Notes under the pieces: model-generated
Databases searched by the model: none
What the model saw: the letters and a program-made list of their open reading frames with translations, nothing else
Told to the model about the DNA's origin: nothing
Source of the DNA: Jeotgalicoccus meleagridis
Lineage (GTDB): Bacteria > Bacillota > Bacilli > Staphylococcales > Salinicoccaceae
Assembly (NCBI RefSeq): GCF_903994045.1
Contig: NZ_CAJEWD010000008.1
Coordinates: 450,532-514,531, forward strand
Length of the DNA: 64,000 nucleotides
Reading direction: 5' to 3'
Translations under genes and position numbers: made by a program
In this document: in pieces, positions 7,472-18,171 of the stretch
Position numbering within the stretch: position 1 is the stretch's first letter
How the letters are laid out: every line of letters starts with the position of its first letter

Positions 7472-10400
7472 TTAAATGTCAAAGATTGACAACTGTGCCT
7501 TGTCTGGTAAGTGGTCTAAACTACCAAGTTCTGTTAAGTAATCAATTAATTTTTGAGAGACACCCGCTTTTTTATTTAAATCTTCTTTCGAGATAAAACC
7601 TTCGTCTTCTCTTGCTTCAACGATTCTCTTAGCCACTGAATGACCGAGGCCAGGCACTGCTTCAAATGGTGGAATTAAAGTATTCCCTTCAATAATAAAT
7701 TCAGTAGCATGTGATTTATCAATATTGACTGCTTGCATCTTAAAGCCACGCTGGGCCATCTCGTTAACCAACTCTAAAACCACGAGTGTATCTTTTTCTT
7801 TCTTACTTAGTTCTTGGAAGTTAGAATTCATCTCTTTGACACGGTGACGAATCGTATCTTTATCTTTGACCATAGTTAAGAGGTCAAAGTCTGATGCTCT
7901 GACTGTAAAGTAAGACGCATAGTAAAAGAGTGGATAATGTACTTTAAAGTAAGCAATACGTACAGAGTTCAGTACATAAGCTGCTGCGTGAGCTTTCGGG
8001 AACATGTATTTTATCTTCTTACAAGAATCAATGTACCAAGACTCAACGCCGTTATCACGCATGGCTTGTTCGTGTTCTGGTGTTAAACCTTTGCCCTTAC
8101 GTACTTTCTCCATAATGTTAAAGGCAAGGCTTGGCTCTAAGCCCTTATACATTAAGGTCACCATGATGTCATCACGACAACCGATTACGTTTGAAAGGTC
8201 ACAAATCCCCTTACGAATTAAATCTTGAGCATTGCCTAACCAAACATCTGTCCCATGCGATAGTCCAGATATTTGAACGAGTTCAGAGAATGTTGTTGGA
8301 CGCGTATCTTCTAGCATCTGTCTAACAAAACCTGTCCCGAATTCTGGAATACCGAGTGTACCAGTCTTACAAAGTATTTGATCTTGATCGACACCGAGTG
8401 ACTGAGGGCTAGAAAATAGTCCCATCGTTTCAACATCATCTGTCGGTACAGTCGTCGGATCAATGCCTGATAAGTCTTGTAACATGCGGATCATGGTCGG
8501 GTCATCGTGTCCAAGAATATCAAGTTTTAAGAGGTTGTTATCGATGGAGTGGAAGTCAAAGTGAGTCGTCTTCCATTCCGCTTCTATATCATCCGCTGGA
8601 TACTGGATCGGTGTAAAGTCGTAAATATCCATGTTATCCGGCACGACGATAATACCGCCTGGGTGTTGACCAGTTGTCCGTTTGACACCCGAGCAACCGA
8701 GAACTAAACGATCAATTTCTGCACCGCGTTTGTGCAAGCCATTATCGTTTAAGTAGCCTTTGACATAGCCAAAGGCAGTTTTCTCTGCCACTGTACCAAT
8801 AGTTCCTGCACGGTATACATAATCCTCACCAAAGAGTTCCTTAGTATAGTTATGTGCTTTTGGTTGATAAACACCAGAGAAGTTTAAGTCAATATCTGGT
8901 ACTTTATCTCCTTTAAAACCAAGGAAGGTTTCAAATGGAATATCTTGTCCTTCTTTAATGAGCTCAACCTGACAGTTGTCGCATTTTTTATCCGGTAAAT
9001 CATAACCAGATGATACCGAACCGTCTGTGAAAAACTCAGACATCTTACACTCTGGACAAACGTAGTGTGGCGGTAGTGGATTGACTTCTGTAATCTCTGT
9101 CATAGTTGCGACAAGTGACGATCCAACAGACCCCCTTGAACCTACCAAGTAACCATCATCTAAAGAGCGTTTAACCAGCTTATGAGAGATTAAGTAAATT
9201 ACAGCAAAGCCGTTACCGATAATACTTTCTAATTCTTTTTCTAGACGGTCGACGACTATTTGAGGTACGTCCTCGCCGTAGAGTTTTTTAGCATTATCGT
9301 AAGACATCTGTCTGATTTCTTCTTCCGCTCCTTCAATTTTTGGCGGATACAGATCTTTTTTAATGACTTCAACAGGATCGATTAAACTCGCGATATGTCG
9401 AGTATTTTTAACGACGATTTCTTTCGCTACTTCTTCACCTAAAAAGTCGAAGAGTTCAAGCATCTCATCAGTCGTTCTGTAGTGTGCATCTGGCAGTTTA
9501 CCTCTAGACAGTGGATTACCAGGATTTGATTTAACCAAGATATCACGAGATAGTTTATCCGATTCATCTAGGTAGTGCACATTACCTGTTGCAACGACCG
9601 GTTTATCTAGTTCTTTACCAAGTTTGATAATATTTGAAATAATTTCTTCTAAAACTGCTTCATCTCGAATTACTTCACGGTCTAGGAGTCTTTGATATAA
9701 AGGTTTTGGAAAGACTTCTAAGTAATCATAGAAGACCGCTTTTTTCTTAGCTTCTTCATAAGACTTTTGCATCATGGCTGTAAATACTTCGCCGTTATCA
9801 CAAGCAGAACCAATTAAAAGCCCGTCTCTATAGTTTTCTAGCACCTGTCTCTTAATACGCGGTGTCTTATAAAAGTGATCTGTTAGTGACAGACTGACAA
9901 TCTTAAAGAGATTTTTTAAACCTGTATTATTTTTAACTAAGATTGATACATGGCTTGGCATAGCACGCTTATATGAGTCACTATTTGATAAGGATGAGTT
10001 AATATCCTGATGATTAGTAATACCGTAATCTCTTTTTAATTGTGCCATCATTTTAATAAAGATATAAGCAGTCGCTTCCGCATCATAGATTGCTCTATGG
10101 TGTTGAGTCAAATCAACATTGTAATGTTTAGCGAGTATATTCAAACCGTGCTTTTTCATCTTAGTATTGATCGTTCTAGAAAGTTCAAGCGTATCGATTA
10201 CACCATTCGTCGACTTACCATAGCCTTGTTTTTCATAAGCTTCATCGATAAAGCCCATATCAAAACTCGCGTTATGGGCAACAAATATCGCGTCACCTAC
10301 CCAGTCCTTAAAGTCACTGATTACTTCACTAATAGGTGGTGCATCGACTAACATATCATCAGTAATACCTGTTAATTCCTTAATGAGCTCAGTTAATTTT

Positions 10401-11755
10401 TCACCAGGATTTGAGAAGCGTTCAAACTTATCAATGACTTCCCCATTTCTAACCTTAACCCCGGCAAGTTCAATAATCTGATCATATTTTGAAGACAAGC
10501 CTGTTGTCTCAACGTCAAAGACAACAAAGTCATGTTGTTCTAAATCATAATCTTGTGGTCGATAAGCAATTGGAGCACCGTCATCAACGAGCATTCCTTC
10601 CATACCAAAGATCATCTTAAAGTTATCATCTCCACTGGTCGCGTTAAACGCTTCAGGGAAGGCTTGCACATTATTATGGTCAGTAATGGCGAGCGCATCA
10701 TGGCCAAGTTGTTTTGCCCTTTTAATGTACTCACTAATACTCGTCATACCATCCATTTGACTCATGCTCGAATGAAGATGTAATTCAACTCTCTTTTCTT
10801 CAGCTGTATCTTTTTTAGGCTTTTTATTAATGGCAGTGAGGTTACGAATATTTAAGACCATATCACGTGTAAATTCATCGTATTCAACACGGCCTTCAAT
10901 AATAACCCAATCACCAGCAGATAAAACCTTAAAGACATCTTCATCGTTTTTACCATGGCGAGAAAACATCTTAGCCATAATTGAGTCCGTATAGTCGGTG
11001 AGTTTGATTTGTAAGATTTGTCGACCGCTTTTTAGTTCACGAATTTCTTTATCGAAGATATGCCCTTCAATCTTGACGCTATGTTCTTCGTCAAAAATAT
11101 TTTCAAGTGGTCTGACGCCATCAAAGTTTTGAGGTTTACCAATTTGCTTAGGCACATCCAAATCGTCTTTTTTATCTTCTGTTTCTTGCTCTTTTTGCTT
11201 AATAAACTCCGTAATCAAAGCTTCTTTTTCATTTGAAATCCTATCTTCTAATGCCTGACTTCTAGATGTTTGTAAATTATTGTCCACTGTGACTTTGACA
11301 CCATCTAAGTGAATACCAAAGTACAAGAAGGCTTTACTTAAATTACCGTTGATATGTTTATTAAAATGCGCTTCTTCAATGGCATTTTTTACTGCAATTA
11401 AAAGTGTTTGATCTTCTAGTTTTTTTGCAGTCTGTTTTAACTGATGTTTAATATTATCGTTAATCGACAGACTATCTACAGCTAAGGAAAAATAATCGAG
11501 GACGTTTTCTTCATTAAATTCACTCGCATGCATAATTAACTCTGTCTTTGCGATATCTTTAAAGGCTTCTTTAATGCTATTGTTCATCAGTTGATAAAGT
11601 GCCGAAGGAATTGTTCGATCTGTCTTTAAGTGAAACTGCCACAGTCTTAGTGAATCGTTAACCACTAGACGTGTCAGTTCTGCATTTTCCAAATAATTAT
11701 TCGGTGAAATATTTGCTCTATCAAGCAATATCTTTAGTTTATCTTGTCCATCCAC
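7472..11755 (-). CDS. polC: DNA polymerase III alpha subunit PolC
   Basis: Replicative polymerase of low-GC Gram-positives, of the type with an inserted 3'-5' exonuclease. The 1427 residues hold an N-terminal domain, an OB-fold (about 220-310), a PHP domain opening with HLHS (326-329), a DnaQ-like exonuclease with DVETTGL (Asp414, Glu416), and the polymerase/zinc-binding core with CPECK and CDNCQ. The gene follows proS with a terminator-like hairpin between them (11793-11817), and the ATG at 11755 has AGGAGTG upstream. Confidence 0.98.
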   Translation of the reverse strand: MDGQDKLKILLDRANISPNNYLENAELTRLVVNDSLRLWQFHLKTDRTIPSALYQLMNNSIKEAFKDIAKTELIMHASEFNEENVLDYFSLAVDSLSINDNIKHQLKQTAKKLEDQTLLIAVKNAIEEAHFNKHINGNLSKAFLYFGIHLDGVKVTVDNNLQTSRSQALEDRISNEKEALITEFIKQKEQETEDKKDDLDVPKQIGKPQNFDGVRPLENIFDEEHSVKIEGHIFDKEIRELKSGRQILQIKLTDYTDSIMAKMFSRHGKNDEDVFKVLSAGDWVIIEGRVEYDEFTRDMVLNIRNLTAINKKPKKDTAEEKRVELHLHSSMSQMDGMTSISEYIKRAKQLGHDALAITDHNNVQAFPEAFNATSGDDNFKMIFGMEGMLVDDGAPIAYRPQDYDLEQHDFVVFDVETTGLSSKYDQIIELAGVKVRNGEVIDKFERFSNPGEKLTELIKELTGITDDMLVDAPPISEVISDFKDWVGDAIFVAHNASFDMGFIDEAYEKQGYGKSTNGVIDTLELSRTINTKMKKHGLNILAKHYNVDLTQHHRAIYDAEATAYIFIKMMAQLKRDYGITNHQDINSSLSNSDSYKRAMPSHVSILVKNNTGLKNLFKIVSLSLTDHFYKTPRIKRQVLENYRDGLLIGSACDNGEVFTAMMQKSYEEAKKKAVFYDYLEVFPKPLYQRLLDREVIRDEAVLEEIISNIIKLGKELDKPVVATGNVHYLDESDKLSRDILVKSNPGNPLSRGKLPDAHYRTTDEMLELFDFLGEEVAKEIVVKNTRHIASLIDPVEVIKKDLYPPKIEGAEEEIRQMSYDNAKKLYGEDVPQIVVDRLEKELESIIGNGFAVIYLISHKLVKRSLDDGYLVGSRGSVGSSLVATMTEITEVNPLPPHYVCPECKMSEFFTDGSVSSGYDLPDKKCDNCQVELIKEGQDIPFETFLGFKGDKVPDIDLNFSGVYQPKAHNYTKELFGEDYVYRAGTIGTVAEKTAFGYVKGYLNDNGLHKRGAEIDRLVLGCSGVKRTTGQHPGGIIVVPDNMDIYDFTPIQYPADDIEAEWKTTHFDFHSIDNNLLKLDILGHDDPTMIRMLQDLSGIDPTTVPTDDVETMGLFSSPQSLGVDQDQILCKTGTLGIPEFGTGFVRQMLEDTRPTTFSELVQISGLSHGTDVWLGNAQDLIRKGICDLSNVIGCRDDIMVTLMYKGLEPSLAFNIMEKVRKGKGLTPEHEQAMRDNGVESWYIDSCKKIKYMFPKAHAAAYVLNSVRIAYFKVHYPLFYYASYFTVRASDFDLLTMVKDKDTIRHRVKEMNSNFQELSKKEKDTLVVLELVNEMAQRGFKMQAVNIDKSHATEFIIEGNTLIPPFEAVPGLGHSVAKRIVEAREDEGFISKEDLNKKAGVSQKLIDYLTELGSLDHLPDKAQLSIFDI

Positions 11756-11787
11756 TTGTATAACACTCCTAGAAAAGGTAAATGACT

Positions 11788-11817
11788 GAAAAACGCGTAA
11801 ATCTATGATTTACGCGT
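11788..11817 (-). terminator. Terminator after proS
   Basis: ACGCGTAAATC / GATTTACGCGT forms a perfect 11-bp stem with a 3-nt loop and is followed on the minus strand by TTTTTCAG. It overlaps the proS stop. Only about 35 nt remain before polC, so it probably attenuates rather than fully isolates polC. Confidence 0.8.
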
Positions 11818-13504
11818 AGTTATTGTCTGTTAAATATGTGCTTAAGTCAGCGATGTTGACTTCTGTTGATGCTTCCTCAAGACGACCTTTAACTTCTACT
11901 ATACCATCTTTAGCACCACGGCCAACAACAATACGTACAGGTAAGCCGATCAGTTCTGAATCCGCAAACTTAACACCAGCACGCTCGTTACGATCATCAT
12001 ATAGTACTTTATAGTCTTCTTCTAAGATGTCATAAAGTTTTTCTGCTGTCTCTGTAATCGTTTCGTCTTTAGTGTTAGCAGTAATGATATGAATATCAAA
12101 TGGCGTAATAGATTTTGGCCAGTAAATACCTTTATCATCGTGGTGACTTTCAACAACCGCTGATAAGACACGTGATATACCAATACCGTAACATCCCATT
12201 AAGACAGGCGCTTGACGTCCATTTTGATCAAGGACTTTAAAATTCATCGCTTCTGAATATTTCGTTCCGAGTTTAAAGACTTGTCCGACTTCAATACCTC
12301 GCATAAATTTAGCAGGTCCTGAACCGTCTTCTAGCATTTCACCTTCATTGATGAAACGGAAATCTCCAATACCTTCTGCTTGGAAATCGCGGTCATGGTT
12401 GACGTTGATAGTGTGGTAACCTGTTTGGTTTGCTCCAACTGGATAGTTTCTCATAGCAGCAACTTGATAATCTAAATAAACTGGAATAGATGCTTTAACA
12501 GGTCCAAGTGAACCAGGGCTTGCATTCAATTCAGCAATGATCTCTTCATCAGTTGCCATATCAATCACTTCTGCTTGGAAGAACGATTTAACCTTAACAT
12601 CATTTAATTCTTGATCGCCGCGAAGCACAATCATTTTTAAGTTGTCATCTGCTTTGATGACCATAGTCTTAGTTGTTTCTTCTATATTAACTGATAAAAA
12701 GTCAGCTAATTCTTTAACCGTCTTCACATTAGGTGTTTCTATAGTCTCTGAATCTTTAAGCGCTTCATCGCTAACTGACTCAGGTTTTGGTGCCACAGCT
12801 TTTTCTATATTGGCAGCATAGTCACTTGTTTCAGAAAAGACAATCGTATCTTCACCGATATCACTTAAAGCCATAAATTCATGCGTATGGCTACCACCGA
12901 TTGAACCACCGTCTGCTTCAACTGCTCTAAAGTCTAAGTCTAGACGAGAAAAAATACGGCTGTAAGCATCGTACATGTCGTGATAAGTTTTATCTAAAGA
13001 TTCTTCATCAATATGGAATGAATAGGCATCTTTCATAATGAACTCACGACCACGTAAGAGACCAAATCTAGGTCTTAACTCATCGCGAAACTTAGTCTGA
13101 ATTTGAAAGAGTGTCAGTGGTAATTTTTTATAACTCTTCAGTTCATCTCGAACTAGATCAGTAATGACTTCTTCATGCGTTGGCCCAAGTGCGAACTCAC
13201 GGTCATGACGGTCTTTTAATCTCATTAATTCCTTACCATAAGCTTGCCATCTTCCTGACTCTTCCCATAGTTCTTTAGGGTGCAATACAGGTAGATGAAC
13301 TTCTGCGCCTCCAATTGCCATCATTTCTTCCCTTACTATATCTTGAATATTATTTAAGACTAGTTGTGTAATTGGCAAATATGCATAAATTCCTCTAGCT
13401 AACTGCTTAATCATCCCTGATTTTAACATCAGACGATGACTTAAGCTTTCAGCTTCTGTTGGGGTCTCCCTCATCGTTGGGATAAACATTTGTGATTGTC
13501 TCAA
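11810..13504 (-). CDS. proS: Prolyl-tRNA synthetase
   Basis: Class II aminoacyl-tRNA synthetase that charges tRNA-Pro. Its 564 residues match the bacterial type with an inserted editing (YbaK-like) domain: [16 protein letters not shown] at the N-terminus, motif 2 [18 protein letters not shown], and GCYGIGISR as motif 3. The start is TTG at 13504, seven bases after AGGAGTG. No T-box leader is visible; the gene is embedded behind rseP with 12 bp between them. Confidence 0.97.
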   Translation of the reverse strand: MRQSQMFIPTMRETPTEAESLSHRLMLKSGMIKQLARGIYAYLPITQLVLNNIQDIVREEMMAIGGAEVHLPVLHPKELWEESGRWQAYGKELMRLKDRHDREFALGPTHEEVITDLVRDELKSYKKLPLTLFQIQTKFRDELRPRFGLLRGREFIMKDAYSFHIDEESLDKTYHDMYDAYSRIFSRLDLDFRAVEADGGSIGGSHTHEFMALSDIGEDTIVFSETSDYAANIEKAVAPKPESVSDEALKDSETIETPNVKTVKELADFLSVNIEETTKTMVIKADDNLKMIVLRGDQELNDVKVKSFFQAEVIDMATDEEIIAELNASPGSLGPVKASIPVYLDYQVAAMRNYPVGANQTGYHTINVNHDRDFQAEGIGDFRFINEGEMLEDGSGPAKFMRGIEVGQVFKLGTKYSEAMNFKVLDQNGRQAPVLMGCYGIGISRVLSAVVESHHDDKGIYWPKSITPFDIHIITANTKDETITETAEKLYDILEEDYKVLYDDRNERAGVKFADSELIGLPVRIVVGRGAKDGIVEVKGRLEEASTEVNIADLSTYLTDNNYA

Positions 13505-13516
13505 GTTAGTTCACTC

Positions 13517-14800
13517 CTATAAGAAAAATGTTTTTATATCGTTCCAGGTGACGAGCACCATAATAACTAGAACAAATAACACACCGATTAATTGAATATT
13601 GAGTTCTACTTTACGGTTGACTGGTTTTCTAAATATACCTTCATATAATACAAAACAAATTCTACCGCCATCTAAGGCTGGAATTGGCAATAAGTTCATT
13701 ATACCTAAATTCACACTTAAGAGGGCTGTAAAGCGCATTAAAACTAAAATACCCTCAGCAGCAACAGACTCTGTCACCTTGTAAATTCCAACGGGTCCGT
13801 TTAACATATCAAAGCTAAAGCCGCCTGTAAAAATGGTCCCAATCATTCTAACCACTAGTTCAAAGATTAAGGACATGCTGGAAATAGTTTCTTCTATTCC
13901 CCACCAAATCGGTTGAAGTACACCATTTTCGAAATAAGCACCCACTCCGATAATCAAACGTTCTTGAACTGTTCCATCCGGTAATTCCGTCTCATCAACA
14001 ATTGGTTTTAATGTTTCAGTTCTATATTCACCATCTGATTCAATCAATAATTCTTGAGGTTTACCCTCACCTTCTTGAATCAAGGTTGTCATATGAGACC
14101 AGCTTTCTACAGTCTTACCGTTTATCTCTTCAATACGGTCACCCGTCTCTAGATTGATTTCTTCAGCTGGTGTATCTTCTACAACTTGACCAACGATTGG
14201 TTCATCGCTTGCCTTACCTTGGATGTAAAAGAGCACTGTAAAGAGCACAAAAGCGAGTAAGAAGTTAAAGAGGGGTCCAGCAAAAAGCGTTAAAAATCTC
14301 TGCCAAACAGTCTTTGATTCAAATCTTGCTGATAACGGTGCAATTCTTTCTAACTCTGAATCTTCTACAAAATAAGTCTCTTCACTAAAGTGATAAGTGA
14401 CGACTTCATTATCTGTTAAGCGGTATGCCTTAATATACATACCTTCCGAAATATCTGATTCGATAATTTCAACTTCTTCGACATATTGGAAGTTGTGCTT
14501 ATCATCAAGTAGAATGTGCGTAACTTCGTCAGCATCATTTACTTTAATTTGAACTCTCATACCTGTATTTAAAGGATTGATTTCCATATCTTTTGAAGCC
14601 ATGCGAACATAGCCACCGATAGGTAACAATCTAATTGTATATTGCGTATCATTTTTTTTATAAGAAAATATTTTTGGACCCATTCCAATCGCAAATTCTG
14701 GACACAAAATACCTGCCTTTTTAGCAAAGTACATATGACCAAATTCATGGACAGTAACGAGTACTCCAAAAACAACTATAAATGCTAAAATTCCTACCAC
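13517..14800 (-). CDS. rseP: Site-2 intramembrane metalloprotease RseP
   Basis: M50 family zinc protease (RasP/YluC) that cleaves membrane-bound anti-sigma factors and signal-peptide remnants. The zinc site HEFGH is at residues 18-22 in the first membrane segment. A PDZ domain follows around 190-270, and NLLPIPALDGGR near the C-terminus supplies the third zinc ligand. The 427 residues are normal for the family. The start is GTG at 14800 with GAGGTG upstream. It follows dxr by 5 bp. Confidence 0.95.
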   Translation of the reverse strand: MVGILAFIVVFGVLVTVHEFGHMYFAKKAGILCPEFAIGMGPKIFSYKKNDTQYTIRLLPIGGYVRMASKDMEINPLNTGMRVQIKVNDADEVTHILLDDKHNFQYVEEVEIIESDISEGMYIKAYRLTDNEVVTYHFSEETYFVEDSELERIAPLSARFESKTVWQRFLTLFAGPLFNFLLAFVLFTVLFYIQGKASDEPIVGQVVEDTPAEEINLETGDRIEEINGKTVESWSHMTTLIQEGEGKPQELLIESDGEYRTETLKPIVDETELPDGTVQERLIIGVGAYFENGVLQPIWWGIEETISSMSLIFELVVRMIGTIFTGGFSFDMLNGPVGIYKVTESVAAEGILVLMRFTALLSVNLGIMNLLPIPALDGGRICFVLYEGIFRKPVNRKVELNIQLIGVLFVLVIMVLVTWNDIKTFFL

Positions 14801-14805
14801 TTACT

Positions 14806-15933
14806 TCACCTCATATCAGTTTTGTATTCGGCGTCAAGGCTCAGTATAGTGTCTAAGCTCGGATTTTGAATATTTTCGTGACTCAACATTCTATCTTCCA
14901 CAATCTCTTCAATTTCCAAGAAGCTTATTCTTCCAGCTAAAAATTCTGCGACTGCATACTCATTGGCTGCATTCATCACAGTCGGAAGTGTACCACCTGA
15001 TTCCAGCGCTTGATAAGCGAATTTTAACATCTTGAAGCGGTCAAAATCCATTTCTTTAAAGTTTAATTGACTCAATTCTTCAAACTTTAAGGGATTGTTT
15101 TTATAAATTCGATCAGGATGAGTAAAAGCATATTGAATGGCAGTTCTCATATCTGAATTTCCTATCTGAGCCATAATACTATTATCGATAAACTCCACCA
15201 TAGAGTGAATAATACTCTCTTTATGAAGGAGTGTTTTTATCTTGTCAGCTTCAAGACCAAAGAGATGTTTTGCTTCGATGACTTCAAAACCTTTATTCAT
15301 CATAGTTGCAGAGTCAATAGTAATCTTCTGACCCATAGACCAGTTGGGGTGATTTAAAGCATCTTTTAAGCTGACGTGTTTCAGTTGGTCTCGACTTAAG
15401 TCTCTAAAAGAGCCTCCACTTGCAGTGATGATCAAGTTTGAGACGCTCTTGATATCTTCACCTTTTAAACATTGAAACAGTGCAGAATGTTCTGAATCTA
15501 CAGGGATAATATTTACACCTTTGTCGTAGGCGCGTTTCATGACGATGTCACCTGCTGCGACCAAGGTTTCCTTATTTGCTAAGGCAATATCTGTGCCTTG
15601 ATCAATTGCACTTAAGGTCGGTTTTAAACCTACACTGCCCATAATTGCTGTTAAGAGTAAATCTGTTTTTGAACTCGCTACCTCAATTAGACCTTCTTCA
15701 CCATAGTTAAAATGAATCTCAGGGTATAGTTTAGATAGTTCTCGAGCATCTTTTTCATCTTGAACGCTAACGAGCTCGGGACGAAAATCAGTTAGAATTT
15801 CCTTTAGCTTAACCATATTGCGTCCAACTGATATTGCACCGAGCTTAAAGTGTTCAGGGTTATTTTTAATTACGTCGATACTTTGGCTGCCGATAGAACC
15901 CGTCGCACCAAGTATTGATATTGTTTTTACCAT
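14806..15933 (-). CDS. dxr: 1-deoxy-D-xylulose-5-phosphate reductoisomerase
   Basis: Converts DXP to 2-C-methyl-D-erythritol 4-phosphate with NADPH, the committed step of the non-mevalonate isoprenoid pathway. Visible are the nucleotide-binding GATGSIGSQ (residues 9-17), PVDSEHSA and TASGGSFRD. It sits between cdsA and rseP. Its presence implies an MEP route, whereas Staphylococcus uses mevalonate; the pathway reading is inference from one gene. Confidence 0.95.
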   Translation of the reverse strand: MVKTISILGATGSIGSQSIDVIKNNPEHFKLGAISVGRNMVKLKEILTDFRPELVSVQDEKDARELSKLYPEIHFNYGEEGLIEVASSKTDLLLTAIMGSVGLKPTLSAIDQGTDIALANKETLVAAGDIVMKRAYDKGVNIIPVDSEHSALFQCLKGEDIKSVSNLIITASGGSFRDLSRDQLKHVSLKDALNHPNWSMGQKITIDSATMMNKGFEVIEAKHLFGLEADKIKTLLHKESIIHSMVEFIDNSIMAQIGNSDMRTAIQYAFTHPDRIYKNNPLKFEELSQLNFKEMDFDRFKMLKFAYQALESGGTLPTVMNAANEYAVAEFLAGRISFLEIEEIVEDRMLSHENIQNPSLDTILSLDAEYKTDMR

Positions 15934-15947
15934 ATTTAGTCACCTTG

Positions 15948-16733
15948 TTAAGATATTATCGGTAGAATATTCATCAGGGGTAAGACGAAGATAAAACTAT
16001 CAAAGCGGTCTAAAATTCCCCCGTGTCCAGGTAAAATGTTACCTGAGTCTTTGACGTCAAAGTGACGTTTTAAGGCAGACTCCACCAAGTCTCCTAGCTG
16101 TCCTACTATGGATAGAATAATTGTAAATGGAATAATAAGCCATAAAGACCCTTCCATCCAGTTTAAAGACACAAAAACGATTGGAATTAAAATAGATAAG
16201 ACTGTGCCACCTAAGGAGCCTTCAATAGTCTTATTAGGAGAAATTTGTGGCCATAGTTTTCTATTACCAAAAGCTTTACCGAAAAGATAAGCCCCAGTAT
16301 CTGTTAGCCAGACAATCAGTAGCGCATATAAGATATAGATGAGTCCTGCTTCACGCGTTTCATAAAAGTACATAAAACCAATGCCAATGTAGGCAACCGC
16401 AAGAACACAAAAGCCCATATCTACAAAATTGAATCTATTTTTTGAGACGACAGTCGTTGATAGCATAATGAGAGCTAAGCCCACAATAATCTCAAGTTGC
16501 CAATCTCCGAGCCAGGTCGTATAGGAATCTTTAGGTATTAAAATCATACAGAGAGCGACTAAAGACAAAATTCCTGGAAGTGAAAAAATATGGATGCGAT
16601 TCATCTTTAGTATTTCATACAGCGCAGTAATCGCCATTAAGTAAACCAGAATTAATAATGGCCAATTACCGAGTACTACTATAGGTAAAAATAACAGCAG
16701 TGCAATAATTGCTGTTATCGTTCTAGTCCTCAT
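15948..16733 (-). CDS. cdsA: Phosphatidate cytidylyltransferase
   Basis: Integral membrane enzyme that makes CDP-diacylglycerol from phosphatidic acid and CTP. The 261 residues contain about seven hydrophobic segments and the family signature KRHFDVKDSGNILPGHGG followed by LDRFDS near the C-terminus. The start overlaps the end of uppS by 11 bp. Its position in uppS-cdsA-dxr-rseP-proS is conserved in Bacilli. Confidence 0.95.
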   Translation of the reverse strand: MRTRTITAIIALLLFLPIVVLGNWPLLILVYLMAITALYEILKMNRIHIFSLPGILSLVALCMILIPKDSYTTWLGDWQLEIIVGLALIMLSTTVVSKNRFNFVDMGFCVLAVAYIGIGFMYFYETREAGLIYILYALLIVWLTDTGAYLFGKAFGNRKLWPQISPNKTIEGSLGGTVLSILIPIVFVSLNWMEGSLWLIIPFTIILSIVGQLGDLVESALKRHFDVKDSGNILPGHGGILDRFDSFIFVLPLMNILPIIS

Positions 16734-17484
16734 CTACACCATCCTCCTCTTTTAATCCACCAAAGCGACGTTCTCTTTTTTGATATTGATAAATTAAATC
16801 ATCTAATTCTTCAGTAGAAAATTCTGGCCATAATGTATGCGAAAAGAATAGTTCACTATAGGATGATTGCCATAGAAGGAAATTGCTTAAACGGTATTCT
16901 CCAGAAGTTCGAATGATCATTTCTGGATCGGGTATTCCATTAGTCATCAGGTAAGAATCGATAAGATTATTGTCAATCTCTTCTTCATCAATTCGTCCAG
17001 CTTTAGCATCTTTAACGATGTTTTTTATCGCCCACTGGATTTCATCTCTCGCACCATAGTTCAAGGCGAAAATTAAATTCAATCCCGTATTATCTTTCGT
17101 TCGATCAATGGCGGTTTGAACTGCTTTTTTAGTATGCTTTGGCAGGTCATTGAAATGCCCAATGGTTGTCACCTTAACATTTTTCTCCATCAATTCAGGT
17201 AAAAATGTGCCGAGGAAATCCGTCGGTAACTTAAGTAGGTACTTGACCTCACTTGAAGGCCTTGACCAGTTTTCTGTTGAAAATGCATAAAGTGTTAAAT
17301 ATTTTACATCTAAGTTCGATAGATGCCTGACAATGCTTTTAACATTTTGCATTCCTTCATAATGTCCCTTGATACGAGGCAAACCTCTTAATTGTGCATA
17401 TCTACCATTACCATCCATAATGATTGCAATATGCTTTGGTAATGGTCTCGTATTTACAGTTTGACTTTTTGTGGCTTTAAACAT
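16723..17484 (-). CDS. uppS: Undecaprenyl diphosphate synthase
   Basis: Cis-prenyltransferase that elongates FPP with IPP to make the C55 lipid carrier for cell wall synthesis. The catalytic motif IIMDGNGRYA (Asp24) and SGEYRLSNFLLWQSSYSE are intact. The residue after GNGR is Tyr, where Trp is more usual, a mild change. 253 residues. The gene follows the frr terminator; a possible weak promoter (TTAATT-18-TATACA) lies in the 110-bp gap. Confidence 0.95.
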   Translation of the reverse strand: MFKATKSQTVNTRPLPKHIAIIMDGNGRYAQLRGLPRIKGHYEGMQNVKSIVRHLSNLDVKYLTLYAFSTENWSRPSSEVKYLLKLPTDFLGTFLPELMEKNVKVTTIGHFNDLPKHTKKAVQTAIDRTKDNTGLNLIFALNYGARDEIQWAIKNIVKDAKAGRIDEEEIDNNLIDSYLMTNGIPDPEMIIRTSGEYRLSNFLLWQSSYSELFFSHTLWPEFSTEELDDLIYQYQKRERRFGGLKEEDGVDED

Positions 17485-17559
17485 GACAATCCTCCGTGCC
17501 GTCTATGTATATGTATAATGATCTTTTCTTCGATTAATTAATTTTAACATATATGTATA

Positions 17560-17591
17560 ATAAAAAAACAGGTAAGTCCCCTTACCTGTTT
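17560..17591 (-). terminator. Terminator after frr
   Basis: AAACAGGTAAG / CTTACCTGTTT, a perfect 11-bp stem with a 4-nt loop, is followed on the minus strand by a run of seven T. It begins 6 nt after the frr stop codon. Confidence 0.92.
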
Positions 17592-17596
17592 CTACT

Positions 17597-18154
17597 TTAA
17601 ACTTCTAGGATATCTTTTTCTTTATCGTCGCATAAGCTATCTACTTGTGCGATAAATTTATCAGTTAATTTTTGAACATCATCTGTTAAATTACGCAGTT
17701 CATCTTCTGAGATATTCCCTGCTTTCTCTTCGGCTTTTAAGTCATCGTTAGAGTCACGACGGACATTACGGATGGCAACTTTTGCAGTTTCGCCTTCCTT
17801 ACGTGCATCTTTAACAAATTCCTTACGACGATCTTCAGTCAGTTGTGGTACTGTAATTCTGATTAAAGTTCCATCACTTGTAGGGTTAACGCCTAAGTCT
17901 GCAATTTGGATTGCTTTTAAGACGTCATCAACAGATCCTTTGTCATAAGGCTGAACGACTAACATACGAGCTTCAGGTACAGAAATACTTGCAAGCTGAT
18001 TGATTGGAGTATCTGCTCCGTAATAATTTACTGTTACTCTATCAAGCATACTTGAGTTGGCAGCACCTGTACGGATCCCAGCCAATTCTCTTTGCAAACT
18101 TTCGATAGATTTAGACATTTTTTGCTCAGTTGTTTTTAATACAGCATCACTCAT
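17597..18154 (-). CDS. frr: Ribosome recycling factor
   Basis: With EF-G it splits post-termination ribosomes. The 185-residue length is standard. The family features [20 protein letters not shown] near the N-terminus, [15 protein letters not shown] in the middle and NVRRDSND are present. It is the last gene of the rpsB-tsf-pyrH-frr group and is followed by a terminator. Confidence 0.97.
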   Translation of the reverse strand: MSDAVLKTTEQKMSKSIESLQRELAGIRTGAANSSMLDRVTVNYYGADTPINQLASISVPEARMLVVQPYDKGSVDDVLKAIQIADLGVNPTSDGTLIRITVPQLTEDRRKEFVKDARKEGETAKVAIRNVRRDSNDDLKAEEKAGNISEDELRNLTDDVQKLTDKFIAQVDSLCDDKEKDILEV

Positions 18155-18171
18155 AGAAAAATCTTCTCCTA

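Noticed and set aside
13505-13516. T-box leader for proS
   Set aside because: Only 12 bp separate rseP and proS, so there is no room for one, and no T-box-like sequence is seen in the surrounding gaps.
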